A DNA stretch of 64,000 bases from positions 124,001-188,000 of the forward strand of contig NZ_JACIUZ010000044.1 in assembly GCF_014145505.1 (NCBI RefSeq), in the 5' to 3' direction. Position numbers and translations under genes: made by a program. This DNA is from Limosilactobacillus fastidiosus. GTDB taxonomy: Bacteria; Bacillota; Bacilli; Lactobacillales; Lactobacillaceae. This document shows, in pieces, positions 34,940-43,917 of this stretch. The notes under the pieces were generated by a model, which did no database searches, was not told the DNA's origin, and saw only the letters and a list, made by a program, of their open reading frames with translations. Numbering within the stretch: position 1 is the first letter of the stretch; each line of letters starts with the position of its first letter.

Positions 34940-36281
34940 GTTTATCCCACATAATGCTCGAGAATTAGCCTTTACTTCCTTAGAACGGGTGCGTAAAACA
35001 CGGGCATATTCGAATTTACAAGTTGATGAAACACTTCGGCGGCATGAATTGAGCCCTGCGGATCGACGACTAGTAACGACGATCGTTTATGGGACTCTTC
35101 AGCACCAGCTTACTTTGGAATACTGGTTAAAGTCATTAACATCTGGTAAAAAGCTGGATTCATGGGTTGAAACTCTTTTATTAACGGCACTTTACCAATT
35201 CCATTATTTAGAGCGAGTTCCTAATTGGGCAATAACTGATGAAACAATTAAAATTGCTAAGCGACGCGGAAATCCGGGAATAAGAAAATTCGTTACTGGA
35301 GTCCTTCATTCTGCGTTACGAAATGGTTTTCCTGATTTTTCTGAAATCAAGCCTCTTTCAAAGCGGCTTTCACTTACGACTAGTGTGCCTCAATGGCTAG
35401 TTGAACTACTTATTAAAGAGAATGGCGAGCGAGTTACTAAGGAGATTCTTCAGGCGATTAATGATCCATCACACGTTTCAATTCGAATTAACACTAAAAA
35501 AAGCAATTTAAAAACTGTGAAGGAACGGTTACGTGAAGAGGGAATTGAGACTAATGAAAGTCAAGTTGCGGCTAACGCCCTAGTTGTGACATCAGGTAAT
35601 GTTATTAATTCTCCACTGTTAAAAAACGGTACCATTATAATTCAGGATGAGAGTGCAATGTTGGCAGTTGAAAGTATGGATCTAAAGCCACAATTTAAGG
35701 TTTTAGATGCTTGTGCGGCCCCTGGTGGAAAAACTGTGCAAATTGCTGAACAACTTTCTTCGGAGCAAGGGGGGGAAGTTGTTGCGCTTGATATCCACCA
35801 GCATAAGGTCAGATTGATTGAAAAGAACGCTCAACGAATGGGTGTTGGAGGAGAAGTTACTCCATTAGCATTAGATGCCCGAAATGTTACTGAACAATTT
35901 AAAGATGAGGAATTTGATCGAATTCTTGTTGATGCCCCATGTAGTGGGATTGGTTTATTACGGCGTAAACCAGAAATTCGGTACACAAAAACTGAGCAAG
36001 ATAGTCAACAACTACATAAAATTCAGTTGGCAATTTTAAATGCGGTTGCCCCAAAAGTTAAAAAAGGCGGTATAATTACTTTTAGCACGTGTACAATTTT
36101 GCAGGAAGAAAATGACCAGACAGTTCATGAATTTCTTCAGGGTCATCCAGAATTTAAACTGGAGCGGACAAAGACTGCACGGGCAATTAAGGACGATCGA
36201 GATTCGGCAACCTTAACAATTATGCCGAGCGATTACGATTCCGATGGCTTCTTTATTAGTAGCCTTAAGCGAAATCTGTAG
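34932..36281 (+). CDS. rsmB: 16S rRNA (cytosine-967-C5)-methyltransferase
   Basis: This 449-residue enzyme (Sun) has an N-terminal NusB-like RNA-binding domain (about 1-140) and a methyltransferase with the SAM motif DACAAPGGKT and the two catalytic cysteines in DAPCSG and FSTCTI. It starts within fmt (ATGACTAA overlap), so translation is coupled. Confidence 0.95.
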   Translation: MTKFIPHNARELAFTSLERVRKTRAYSNLQVDETLRRHELSPADRRLVTTIVYGTLQHQLTLEYWLKSLTSGKKLDSWVETLLLTALYQFHYLERVPNWAITDETIKIAKRRGNPGIRKFVTGVLHSALRNGFPDFSEIKPLSKRLSLTTSVPQWLVELLIKENGERVTKEILQAINDPSHVSIRINTKKSNLKTVKERLREEGIETNESQVAANALVVTSGNVINSPLLKNGTIIIQDESAMLAVESMDLKPQFKVLDACAAPGGKTVQIAEQLSSEQGGEVVALDIHQHKVRLIEKNAQRMGVGGEVTPLALDARNVTEQFKDEEFDRILVDAPCSGIGLLRRKPEIRYTKTEQDSQQLHKIQLAILNAVAPKVKKGGIITFSTCTILQEENDQTVHEFLQGHPEFKLERTKTARAIKDDRDSATLTIMPSDYDSDGFFISSLKRNL

Positions 36282-36298
36282 AAGGGAAAGCATTATTT

Positions 36299-37039
36299 AT
36301 GGAAGTTGCTTATCAAACAGATATTGGTCATCTACGGAAAGAAAATCAGGATCGAGTAGCAAAGTTTACTGCTCCTGATGGAACTATCTTGGTGGTCGTT
36401 GCTGATGGAATCGGTGGTAGCCGAGGCGGTGATGTTGCTGCTCAGGTTACCGTTGAGAGTCTTGGTCGTCAATTCCAAGCGGCCTCACCAAACTCATCAC
36501 TAGAAGCAATTCGGTGGTTCGCACGTGAGGTCCAATTAATCAACGACGAAATCTTAAAAAAATCAAAGAAAAGCCCAAAGTATCAGGGAATGGGTACTAC
36601 CATGGTTGCCACCATTATTTTTGAGCGGGCAATGGTAGTGGCTAATATCGGTGATAGTCGGGGATATGTCCTCCACGGTGATATGTTAACACAGGTCACG
36701 ATCGACCATTCATTAGTAAACGAACTGGTTAAGCATGGCGACATTACAGAAGAAGAAGCCCGTAATTATCCACAAAACAACATTATTACTCGTGCCATTG
36801 GGGCATCAGCTGATGCAAGGATCGAAGTTAATCGCTTCAAGATTGCTCCTGGTGACCAGTTTTTGTTGTGCACTGATGGTTTATCCAAGATGGTTACTCG
36901 AGACCAAATGAAAAAGGTGTTAGAATCCGGGCTCTCGGTAGCCGAAAAGTGTTCGCAACTAGTTAAAATGGCAAATGATGCTGGTGGACCAGATAATATC
37001 ACTGTCCTGATTGGGTTAGTAGGAGACCAGGAGGGGTAG
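36299..37039 (+). CDS. stp: PP2C-type serine/threonine phosphatase
   Basis: This 246-residue metal-dependent phosphatase (PrpC/Stp) reverses phosphorylation by the kinase encoded next. All motifs are seen: IGHLRKENQDR, VADGIGG, GMGTTMV, IGDSRGY, and GPDNIT at the end. It is paired with prkC three bases downstream. Confidence 0.95.
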   Translation: MEVAYQTDIGHLRKENQDRVAKFTAPDGTILVVVADGIGGSRGGDVAAQVTVESLGRQFQAASPNSSLEAIRWFAREVQLINDEILKKSKKSPKYQGMGTTMVATIIFERAMVVANIGDSRGYVLHGDMLTQVTIDHSLVNELVKHGDITEEEARNYPQNNIITRAIGASADARIEVNRFKIAPGDQFLLCTDGLSKMVTRDQMKKVLESGLSVAEKCSQLVKMANDAGGPDNITVLIGLVGDQEG

Positions 37040-37042
37040 TAA

Positions 37043-38944
37043 ATGAATCCTGGATATAAGATCGGTAAACGATACAGGATTATTCGCACGCTTGGTGAAG
37101 GCGGGATGGCGAATGTTTATTTAGCGCATGATGAACTTCTCGATCGCAAAGTATCAGTTAAGTTACTTCGCCTTGATTTACGAGATGATCCAAACACACA
37201 ACGTCGTTTTGAACGCGAAGCAATGGCAGCAACCCAATTAAATGATCCTCATATTGTTGGGGTTTATGACATTGGTGAAGATCATGGAATGCAGTTTATG
37301 GTAATGCAATACGTTAAAGGAACCGACCTGAAGGCGTATATTAAGAAAAATTTTCCGATTCCGTTACCACAAGTGGTCGATATTATGGGGCAAGTATTAT
37401 CAGCAGTTCAGACTGCCCATGATCATGGAATTATCCACCGTGATTTAAAACCACAAAATATTTTAATTGATGAAAATAAGAATATTAAAATTACTGATTT
37501 CGGGATTGCTGTTGCAGCTTACCAGGACTCATTGACACAGACAAATACGTTGATGGGTTCTGTTCATTATCTTTCTCCAGAGCAAGCACGGGGAAGTATT
37601 GCTACTAAGCAATCTGATATCTACTCTTTAGGAATTATTTTGTACGAATTACTGACAGGAAAAGTACCGTTTGAAGGAGAAACGGCTGTTTCAATTGCTC
37701 TTAAACACTTTAAAGAAAACGTTCCGTCAGTTCGTAATTTTAATAAGAATATTCCGCAAGCGTTGGAGAATGTAGTAATCAAAGCTACTGCTAAGGATCC
37801 AGCAAAACGTTATCAATCAGCTGCAGCAATGGCAGCCGATTTAAAAACAGCATTAGATCCAGCAAGAAAGAATGAATCACGACTTGAGCTTAATGGTGAC
37901 GATGATGGTGAAACGAAAGTGATAGATTTGCCAAAACATCATGGTAAGCAGGAGTCACAGGAGCCTCAAAAACAAATTAAAAATGAGTCAAGCTCCTTCT
38001 GGTATCGTTATAAAAAGTATTTTTCATTAGGAATCGGTATGGTTATTTTAATCATTATTTGCGGAAGTGGTTGGTGGTTTTTAGGGCGGACTGTCGTAAT
38101 GCCAGATGTGGCTGGTCAAAGTGCTGTAAAGGCAGAGCAAACTCTTCATAAGCATAACTTGCGGGTTGGAAACATTACTCGTGGTTATGATCCAAATGTT
38201 CCGAAAAATCAAGTGATCAGTAGCTCGCCAAATGGCAGCGATAAGGCGCGGATTAATAGTTATGTTGATTTAAAGGTGAGTCAAGGGGTCAAACAAATGA
38301 CAATGGCTGATTATGTTGGTTCTGATTACGAGGATGTAGCAAGCAGTCTTCGGGCGAAAGGTTTCCATGTTGAACAAGTTAGAGTTCATTCAGAAACGGT
38401 TGATCCTGGACAAATAATGAAACAGAATTACGCAAAAGGAAAGACAGTTGCTACAGCTTCCCATACCATTCGTTTTGAAGTAAGCGCGGGTAAACCACAG
38501 ATTAAAATTCCTGATTTTAAGAACCAAGATATTAGTGTTGTTCAGAAGTTTGCTAATGAGCATAACTTGCAATTAACCACTCAAGAAAAAACGTCCAAGA
38601 CCATTGCAACTAACCACGTAGTTGCACAGACACCTAAAGCAGGTTCCACATTAAGCCGTGGCGATACACTGACGGTAACCGTGGCTAATTCTGGTAATGA
38701 AACAAAGACCACTAATATTCAGATTAATATTCCATTTGACGGTAATGGTGGTCAACATGAAAATCGAGTTCAAGTATATATTAAAGATGCACAGCATAAT
38801 CTAACTATGCAATATCAAGATATTACAATTAACCAAGAGACGACGATTAATGTTCCGTTTACCCTTAGACAGGGGGAAACAGGGGCTTACCGAGTTGTTC
38901 GGAACGGTCGAACAATTATGAGTGCAACGAACATCACAGCTTAA
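37043..38944 (+). CDS. prkC: Serine/threonine protein kinase with PASTA repeats
   Basis: This 633-residue membrane kinase (PrkC/PknB/Stk) links cell-wall state to growth. The kinase domain (about 10-275) shows GEGGMANVYL, K40, H132-R-D-L-K-P-Q-N and D152-F-G; TM helix about 327-347; then three PASTA repeats (about 350-415, 418-485, 488-553) that sense peptidoglycan, and an unusual C-terminal beta-rich domain of about 75 residues (NIQINIPFDGNGGQ). It pairs with the phosphatase Stp. Confidence 0.95.
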   Translation: MNPGYKIGKRYRIIRTLGEGGMANVYLAHDELLDRKVSVKLLRLDLRDDPNTQRRFEREAMAATQLNDPHIVGVYDIGEDHGMQFMVMQYVKGTDLKAYIKKNFPIPLPQVVDIMGQVLSAVQTAHDHGIIHRDLKPQNILIDENKNIKITDFGIAVAAYQDSLTQTNTLMGSVHYLSPEQARGSIATKQSDIYSLGIILYELLTGKVPFEGETAVSIALKHFKENVPSVRNFNKNIPQALENVVIKATAKDPAKRYQSAAAMAADLKTALDPARKNESRLELNGDDDGETKVIDLPKHHGKQESQEPQKQIKNESSSFWYRYKKYFSLGIGMVILIIICGSGWWFLGRTVVMPDVAGQSAVKAEQTLHKHNLRVGNITRGYDPNVPKNQVISSSPNGSDKARINSYVDLKVSQGVKQMTMADYVGSDYEDVASSLRAKGFHVEQVRVHSETVDPGQIMKQNYAKGKTVATASHTIRFEVSAGKPQIKIPDFKNQDISVVQKFANEHNLQLTTQEKTSKTIATNHVVAQTPKAGSTLSRGDTLTVTVANSGNETKTTNIQINIPFDGNGGQHENRVQVYIKDAQHNLTMQYQDITINQETTINVPFTLRQGETGAYRVVRNGRTIMSATNITA

Positions 38945-38955
38945 GGAGGTAAAAT

Positions 38956-39840
38956 GTGAAACAGGGGATAATTCAGCAATCACTAAGTGGCTTCTACGAT
39001 ATTTTAGCTGAGGGTGAAATTTATCGAACACGGGCACGAGGAAACTTTCGTGCCAAAAAGATTAAGCCAATTGTTGGTGATCGGGTGGAATTCGAAGACG
39101 GCTACCTCCTTCGTGTGCTACCACGAAAGAATAAACTGGTTCGGCCACCAGTGGCTAATGTTGACACTGCTGTGGTAGTGACAGCAGCCAAGAAGCCAAC
39201 TTTCTCGACAAATTTGTTGGATCGCCAATTAATCGCCCTTGAGGCACAAAAGGTTACTCCAATAATTTATTTTTCAAAGACCGATCTTCTTGATGATGAC
39301 GAGTATTCGAAGTTGGGAAAAATCGTTGCTGGCTATCGAAAGATTGGGTACCGAGTTTTCTTTAGTCGCGAAGTATTTGCTCCTGAACAACTTCAAGAGC
39401 TTAAAGAACTTTTGTATGGTCAAATTGTTACAATGATGGGACAAACAGGTGCCGGGAAATCGACATTATTAAATCATCTTGCTCCCGGTTTAGAACTGGC
39501 GACAGGAGAAATCTCAACTGCATTAAAGCGGGGACGGCATACAACACGGAAAGTCAGCTTGTTAAATGTGGCTGGCGCTTGGATTGCTGATACGCCTGGA
39601 TTTTCTTCATATGAAACTTTTGATATGACGGTTGAAGAGCTACCAAATCTGTTTCTTGAAATGAAAGGGTTAGCACGGGAATGTAAGTTCCGTGGTTGCC
39701 TTCACTTGAAAGAGCCGCAATGTGCAGTTAAAGATGCAGTAAAAAATGGTATAATCATGGAAAGTCGGTATGACAATTACGTTCAATTTCATAACTTGAT
39801 TGTCAATCAAAAACCGGACTATGGTAAGAATAGGAAATGA
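38956..39840 (+). CDS. rsgA: Ribosome small subunit-dependent GTPase A
   Basis: This 294-residue GTPase matures the 30S subunit. It has an N-terminal OB-fold, a circularly permuted GTPase domain ([33 protein letters not shown]) and a zinc motif C-x4-C-x-H-x5-C ([14 protein letters not shown]). The start is GTG 38956, six bases after GGAGG; the nearby ATG runs into TGA. It lies between prkC and rpe, the Firmicutes order. Confidence 0.95.
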   Translation: MKQGIIQQSLSGFYDILAEGEIYRTRARGNFRAKKIKPIVGDRVEFEDGYLLRVLPRKNKLVRPPVANVDTAVVVTAAKKPTFSTNLLDRQLIALEAQKVTPIIYFSKTDLLDDDEYSKLGKIVAGYRKIGYRVFFSREVFAPEQLQELKELLYGQIVTMMGQTGAGKSTLLNHLAPGLELATGEISTALKRGRHTTRKVSLLNVAGAWIADTPGFSSYETFDMTVEELPNLFLEMKGLARECKFRGCLHLKEPQCAVKDAVKNGIIMESRYDNYVQFHNLIVNQKPDYGKNRK

Positions 39841-39852
39841 GGGATTGATAAA

Positions 39853-40506
39853 ATGATTAAAGTAGCACCTTCGATTCTCAGTGCTGATTATGTTAATTTA
39901 CAGAAGGATATTGAAAAGGTAGACAAAGCTGGTGCTGAATATCTTCACATCGATGTGATGGATGGTTCATTTGTACCAAGTATTTCTTATGGCCCTGGCT
40001 TTGTAAAGGCAATTCGTCCAATTACAAAGATGGTTCTTGACTGTCACCTAATGGTTCAAAATCCTGAGCATATTATACCTGCATTTATTGATGCAGGTGC
40101 CGATATTATTGGAGTTCAGGTAGAAGCGACCCAACATATTCACCGGGCACTACAAATTATTAAGAATGGCGGCGTAAAGGCGGAGGTAGTCATCAACCCC
40201 GGTACACCGGTAGCAATGATTGAACCGGTTTTACATATGGTTGATCAGGTCTTAGTAATGACTGTTAATCCAGGATTCGGTGGGCAAAAGTTTCTTCCTG
40301 AGACTGTTGAAAAGATTGCTAAACTTAACCAAATTAAGAAGAACAAGGGCTATAACTTTGATATTGAAATTGACGGTGGGGTAAATAACCAAACCGTCGT
40401 TGATTGTTATAATGCTGGAGCAACAGTAGCAGTTGCTGGTTCATACGTTTATAATGCTGATGATCCTGCTGAACGGATTCAAGCATTAAAGGATGCAACT
40501 AAATAA
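39853..40506 (+). CDS. rpe: Ribulose-phosphate 3-epimerase
   Basis: This 217-residue TIM-barrel enzyme interconverts ribulose-5-phosphate and xylulose-5-phosphate; heterofermentative lactobacilli need it for the phosphoketolase route. APSILSAD at the N-terminus, HIDVMDGSFVP and MTVNPGFGGQKF are the family metal- and substrate-binding motifs. It follows rsgA by 12 bases. Confidence 0.96.
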   Translation: MIKVAPSILSADYVNLQKDIEKVDKAGAEYLHIDVMDGSFVPSISYGPGFVKAIRPITKMVLDCHLMVQNPEHIIPAFIDAGADIIGVQVEATQHIHRALQIIKNGGVKAEVVINPGTPVAMIEPVLHMVDQVLVMTVNPGFGGQKFLPETVEKIAKLNQIKKNKGYNFDIEIDGGVNNQTVVDCYNAGATVAVAGSYVYNADDPAERIQALKDATK

Positions 40507-40566
40507 CCTAGTAAAAGCGTCGGGTGACATTATAGTCAGCGGTGCTTTTCTTTTAAGGAGAGGTCA

Positions 40567-41223
40567 ATGCGAGTAAATATTATGGTAGGGGGACCGAAAG
40601 AATTAATTCCTTTAGAGGTAGTTCGGGCTCGAAAAAACGAAAAATGGTTAGGGGTTGATATTGGGGCGACTCGCCTCCTTAAAGAAGGGATAGTTCCTGT
40701 AGCTGCGATTGGGGATTTTGATTCGACAAATGATCAACAATTTAAACGTGTAAAAAAGTTAATTAATAGCATTCAGCTATTTCCCCCAGTAAAGGATTAC
40801 ACCGATACCCAACTTGGTGTAAAGAACGCAATTGAACTCTATCATCCAGATAAAATCTCGATTTTTGGGGCTACTGGTGGTCGGTTAGATCAATATTTAA
40901 GCAACCTCTTTTTACCGTTAGAAGAAGAATTTCGTGACTACCTTGAGAATATTCAGTTTATTGATAAGCAAAACATTGTTGATTACTATTTGCCGGGGAA
41001 GTATGAACTTAGCGCTCAACTTGGGTTTAAATATTTAGCATTTGTTAACTTAACTCCAGTAGTCGGTTTAACGTTAGTTGATGAAAAGTATCCATTGAAT
41101 AATTGGAATTCGACGATTCCTTTCTGTTGGTCGAGTAATGAGTTTAATGGTGAACGAAATCATTTCAGCTTTAAGTCTGGGGTAATAGCCGTCATTAAGT
41201 CACGTGATCTGGTAACTAATTAG
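40567..41223 (+). CDS. thiN: Thiamine pyrophosphokinase
   Basis: This 218-residue enzyme makes thiamine diphosphate from thiamine and ATP, the cofactor of phosphoketolase and pyruvate enzymes. Motifs AIGDFDST and KDYTDTQLGV carry the acidic residues. AAGGAGAGG precedes the ATG. It ends the long coaBC-to-thiN operon; its stop codon overlaps the shared motif upstream of rpmB. Confidence 0.94.
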   Translation: MRVNIMVGGPKELIPLEVVRARKNEKWLGVDIGATRLLKEGIVPVAAIGDFDSTNDQQFKRVKKLINSIQLFPPVKDYTDTQLGVKNAIELYHPDKISIFGATGGRLDQYLSNLFLPLEEEFRDYLENIQFIDKQNIVDYYLPGKYELSAQLGFKYLAFVNLTPVVGLTLVDEKYPLNNWNSTIPFCWSSNEFNGERNHFSFKSGVIAVIKSRDLVTN

Positions 41224-41232
41224 CCTGTCAAG
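41223..41232 (+). promoter_or_regulatory. Shared 10-base motif upstream of rpmB
   Basis: GCCTGTCAAG, preceded by TTA as at rpsP, begins at the last base of the thiN stop. The following bases GAAATTTACTTGAAA resemble the rpsP copy (AAAAAATACTTTACA). Confidence 0.45.
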
Positions 41233-41255
41233 GAAATTTACTTGAAAGAAAACTA

Positions 41256-41284
41256 TTGCATTGTTATCCAGCCTATGGTAAATT
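41256..41284 (+). promoter_or_regulatory. rpmB promoter
   Basis: TTGCAT (41256-41261), 17 bases and TAAATT (41279-41284) lie about 70 bases before the rpmB start. Confidence 0.6.
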
Positions 41285-41353
41285 GTTTAAGTGAGTTATA
41301 GCGCAGATGCGTAAAAACGAAAAAACATAGATGAGAAGAGGAGGGTACCACCA

Positions 41354-41539
41354 ATGGCTAAAGATTTTATCAACGGTAAACGGACACGCTTTGGTAACAA
41401 GCGTTCTCACGCCCTTAACTCAAGTCGTCGTAGCTGGAAGCCTAACTTGCAAAAGGTAACCATTTTGGTTAACGGCAAGCCTAAGAAGGTTTACGTTTCA
41501 GCACGTACACTGAAGTCCGGTAAAGTGACTCGGGTTTAA
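41354..41539 (+). CDS. rpmB: 50S ribosomal protein L28
   Basis: The 61-residue basic protein ([20 protein letters not shown]) is L28. GAGGAGGG precedes the ATG. No cysteines are present, so it is the zinc-free form. It has its own promoter and terminator and follows thiN, as in other Firmicutes. Confidence 0.96.
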   Translation: MAKDFINGKRTRFGNKRSHALNSSRRSWKPNLQKVTILVNGKPKKVYVSARTLKSGKVTRV

Positions 41540-41556
41540 TTAAATCAAAAAATATG

Positions 41557-41590
41557 GTCGTTCAGTTTTGAACGACTTATTTTTTATTTA
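41557..41590 (+). terminator. rpmB terminator
   Basis: GTCGTTC (41557-41563) pairs with GAACGAC (41570-41576), followed by TTATTTTTTATT. Confidence 0.85.
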
Positions 41591-41622
41591 AAAAATAGTA
41601 TATGCCCTTAACTATCATTAAT

Positions 41623-41659
41623 CAGACGACTTTTTTCATTTCGTCTGCTATGGTATTAT
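41623..41659 (+). promoter_or_regulatory. Promoter and inverted repeat upstream of the yloU-type gene
   Basis: An extended -10 (TGGTATTAT, 41651-41659) lies about 80 bases before the gene. CAGACGA (41623-41629) and TCGTCTG (41641-41647) flank the -35 region, so a protein binding this repeat could control the promoter. Confidence 0.5.
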
Positions 41660-41742
41660 TAATATGAGTTTTTAACAGTATGATTGCTGAAAATGCTTAT
41701 TTTTTAATGGGCATTGATTGACCAAAATAAGGAGGCCATATA

Positions 41743-42105
41743 ATGGCGGTTAAAATTAAAACACAATCTGGAATAATCGATATCGATAATGACGTGATTT
41801 CAGCAGTTGTTGGTGGCGCTGCTACTGATAACTATGGTGTAGTTGGTATGGCAGCACGGAATCCATTACGGGATGGTGTTAACCAAATACTGCGTCGGGA
41901 AAACTTCAGTCGTGGAGTTGTCGTTCGTCAACAAGATAACGGTGTTGCTATTGATGTTAATATCATCGTTGGCTATGGCACTAAAATCTCTGAGGTTTCA
42001 AAGAGTGTTCAATCAAAGGTAAAGTATAACCTTGAATCAATGCTTGGCATTACGGCAAACTCAGTTAATGTTTGTGTTCAAGGTGTTCGGTCACTCGACG
42101 ATTAA
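41743..42105 (+). CDS. yloU: Asp23/Gls24-family protein (YloU-type)
   Basis: The 120-residue protein has the compact Asp23 core (DIDNDVISAVVGGAATDNYG, VDVNIIVGYGTKISEV). In Firmicutes the YloU type is paired with the DAK-like protein YloV, as here; YloV-type proteins are fatty acid kinases. AAGGAGG precedes the ATG. Confidence 0.9.
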   Translation: MAVKIKTQSGIIDIDNDVISAVVGGAATDNYGVVGMAARNPLRDGVNQILRRENFSRGVVVRQQDNGVAIDVNIIVGYGTKISEVSKSVQSKVKYNLESMLGITANSVNVCVQGVRSLDD

Positions 42106-42130
42106 TTTGCGTTACTAGGAGGAAAGATAA

Positions 42131-43837
42131 TTGGCTGTAACTGAAATTACGAATCTTGAATTTGGCAAGATGGTTCAAGCTGCTGCTAGTAAGCTGAGCA
42201 AGAATGCTGAATTTATCAATTCATTAAATGTGTTCCCGGTTCCAGATGGAGATACAGGGACAAATATGACATCTTCTATGGAAAGCGGTGCCAAATACGA
42301 ACGTAATGCAAATAGCACCAAAGTTGGCGACCTTGCTGCTGCCTTGGCTAAAGGCTTGTTAATGGGTGCCCGGGGGAATTCGGGAGTTATTCTTTCACAA
42401 ATTTTTCGTGGCTTTGCTAAGGGAGCTGAAGGAAAAACTACTCTTAATGCTCAGAATTTTGCTGCTGCCTATGCTAATGGTGCTAAAGTAGCCTATAAAG
42501 CCGTAATGAAGCCAACTGAAGGAACGATCTTAACAGTTGTTCGGGAATCCGCTCAAGCTGGTTTGGAAAAGGCTAAAGAAACTGATGATGTTGTTGAAGT
42601 TATGCATACGATTTATGAATCATCAACGGTTGCTTTAAAGAAAACGCCTGAATTATTACCTGTTTTGAAGCAGGTTGGCGTTGTTGATTCTGGTGGTCAA
42701 GGACTTGTTTTTGTCCTTCAAGCATTTGATGAAGCTTTAAGTGGTAAAGTTGATAAGGACGATAGCTATAAGCCTGATAACGCTGAAGTCGATGAGATGG
42801 TTAAGGCAATGGACCACCAAAGTGTTCAAGGAAAGTTAAATCCTGAAGATATTCAATATACTTATTGTACTCAGATGCTTGTTCGTCTTGGTAAAGGGAA
42901 GCAAGTCAAGCAAGAGTTTGATTACGACACTTTCTACAACTACCTTGCTAAAATGGGTGATAGCTTACTCGTCTTGAACGATGATTCTGTAGTCCGGGTT
43001 CATGTTCACACGGAACACCCTGGTAAAGTATTATCTTGGGGTCAGCAATTTGGTGATCTTCAGACTATTGAAATTCATAACATGGTTTGGCAACAAGAGG
43101 AAATCATGGAACATGATGAAGAAGAGGCAGAACGTTCAGAAACACCAATTGAAAAGGCTCGCGAATCTGCTAAACCAAAAACAGAAACCGCAGTGATTGC
43201 AGTGACATCTGGTGAGGGAATTGCTAAATTGCTAAAGAGTCTTGGGGTTACCCACACTATTAAGGGTGGTCAGACAATGAATCCAAGTATCCAAGATATT
43301 GCAGATACAATTAATAGTAGTGAGGCTAAGCAAGCGATCATTTTACCTAATAATGGTAATATTTTTATGGCTGCTGAACAGGCTGCTGAAATTGCTGATA
43401 TTCCAACTGAGGTTGTCCATAGTAAAACTATCCCTCAAGCCATGACAGCTCTTCTTGAATATAACCCTGAAGCATCCTTAGAAGATAATCAAAAACACAT
43501 GGAAGCAAATCTCTCAACTGTTAAGAGCGGAGAGGTAACCAATGCTATTCGTGATACTAAAATTGATGGTCAATCAATTAAGAAAGATGACTTTATGGGA
43601 ATTGTTGATGGTAAGATCGTTGATACCGATCCTGACCTTAAAGAAGCTGCAATCAAGATGGTTAAAGCAATGCTTGATGAAGACAGTGAAATTGTAACAA
43701 TTCTTTATGGACAAGATGGTGATAAGGAAACAGCTGAAGAAATTAAGGCTGCTGTTGAAGAAATGGATGATGAACTGGAAACCGAAATTTATGAGGGTGA
43801 CCAACCAGTATATCCATACTTAATTTCCGTTGAATAA
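42131..43837 (+). CDS. Fatty acid kinase catalytic subunit-like protein (FakA/YloV)
   Basis: This 568-residue protein has an N-terminal DhaL ATP-binding domain (about 5-205, with the metal motif PVPDGDTGTNM and GNSGVILSQ), a central part, and a C-terminal DAK-related domain (about 350-565). FakA phosphorylates fatty acids held by FakB partners, feeding phospholipid synthesis with PlsX. No FakB gene is nearby. The start is TTG with AGGAGG eight bases upstream; translation from a weak codon may limit it. Confidence 0.92.
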   Translation: MAVTEITNLEFGKMVQAAASKLSKNAEFINSLNVFPVPDGDTGTNMTSSMESGAKYERNANSTKVGDLAAALAKGLLMGARGNSGVILSQIFRGFAKGAEGKTTLNAQNFAAAYANGAKVAYKAVMKPTEGTILTVVRESAQAGLEKAKETDDVVEVMHTIYESSTVALKKTPELLPVLKQVGVVDSGGQGLVFVLQAFDEALSGKVDKDDSYKPDNAEVDEMVKAMDHQSVQGKLNPEDIQYTYCTQMLVRLGKGKQVKQEFDYDTFYNYLAKMGDSLLVLNDDSVVRVHVHTEHPGKVLSWGQQFGDLQTIEIHNMVWQQEEIMEHDEEEAERSETPIEKARESAKPKTETAVIAVTSGEGIAKLLKSLGVTHTIKGGQTMNPSIQDIADTINSSEAKQAIILPNNGNIFMAAEQAAEIADIPTEVVHSKTIPQAMTALLEYNPEASLEDNQKHMEANLSTVKSGEVTNAIRDTKIDGQSIKKDDFMGIVDGKIVDTDPDLKEAAIKMVKAMLDEDSEIVTILYGQDGDKETAEEIKAAVEEMDDELETEIYEGDQPVYPYLISVE

Positions 43838-43852
43838 TTTAAATTAATGATG

Positions 43853-43899
43853 GAGTTGGATGTAGAACACCAGTTACCTGATGCCATCCGGCTCTTTTT
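43853..43899 (+). terminator. Terminator after the FakA-like gene
   Basis: GAGTTGGATG pairs with CATCCGGCTC using two G-U pairs and is followed by TTTTT. Confidence 0.75.
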
Positions 43900-43917
43900 A
43901 AAGGTTGGGGGGGTAGG

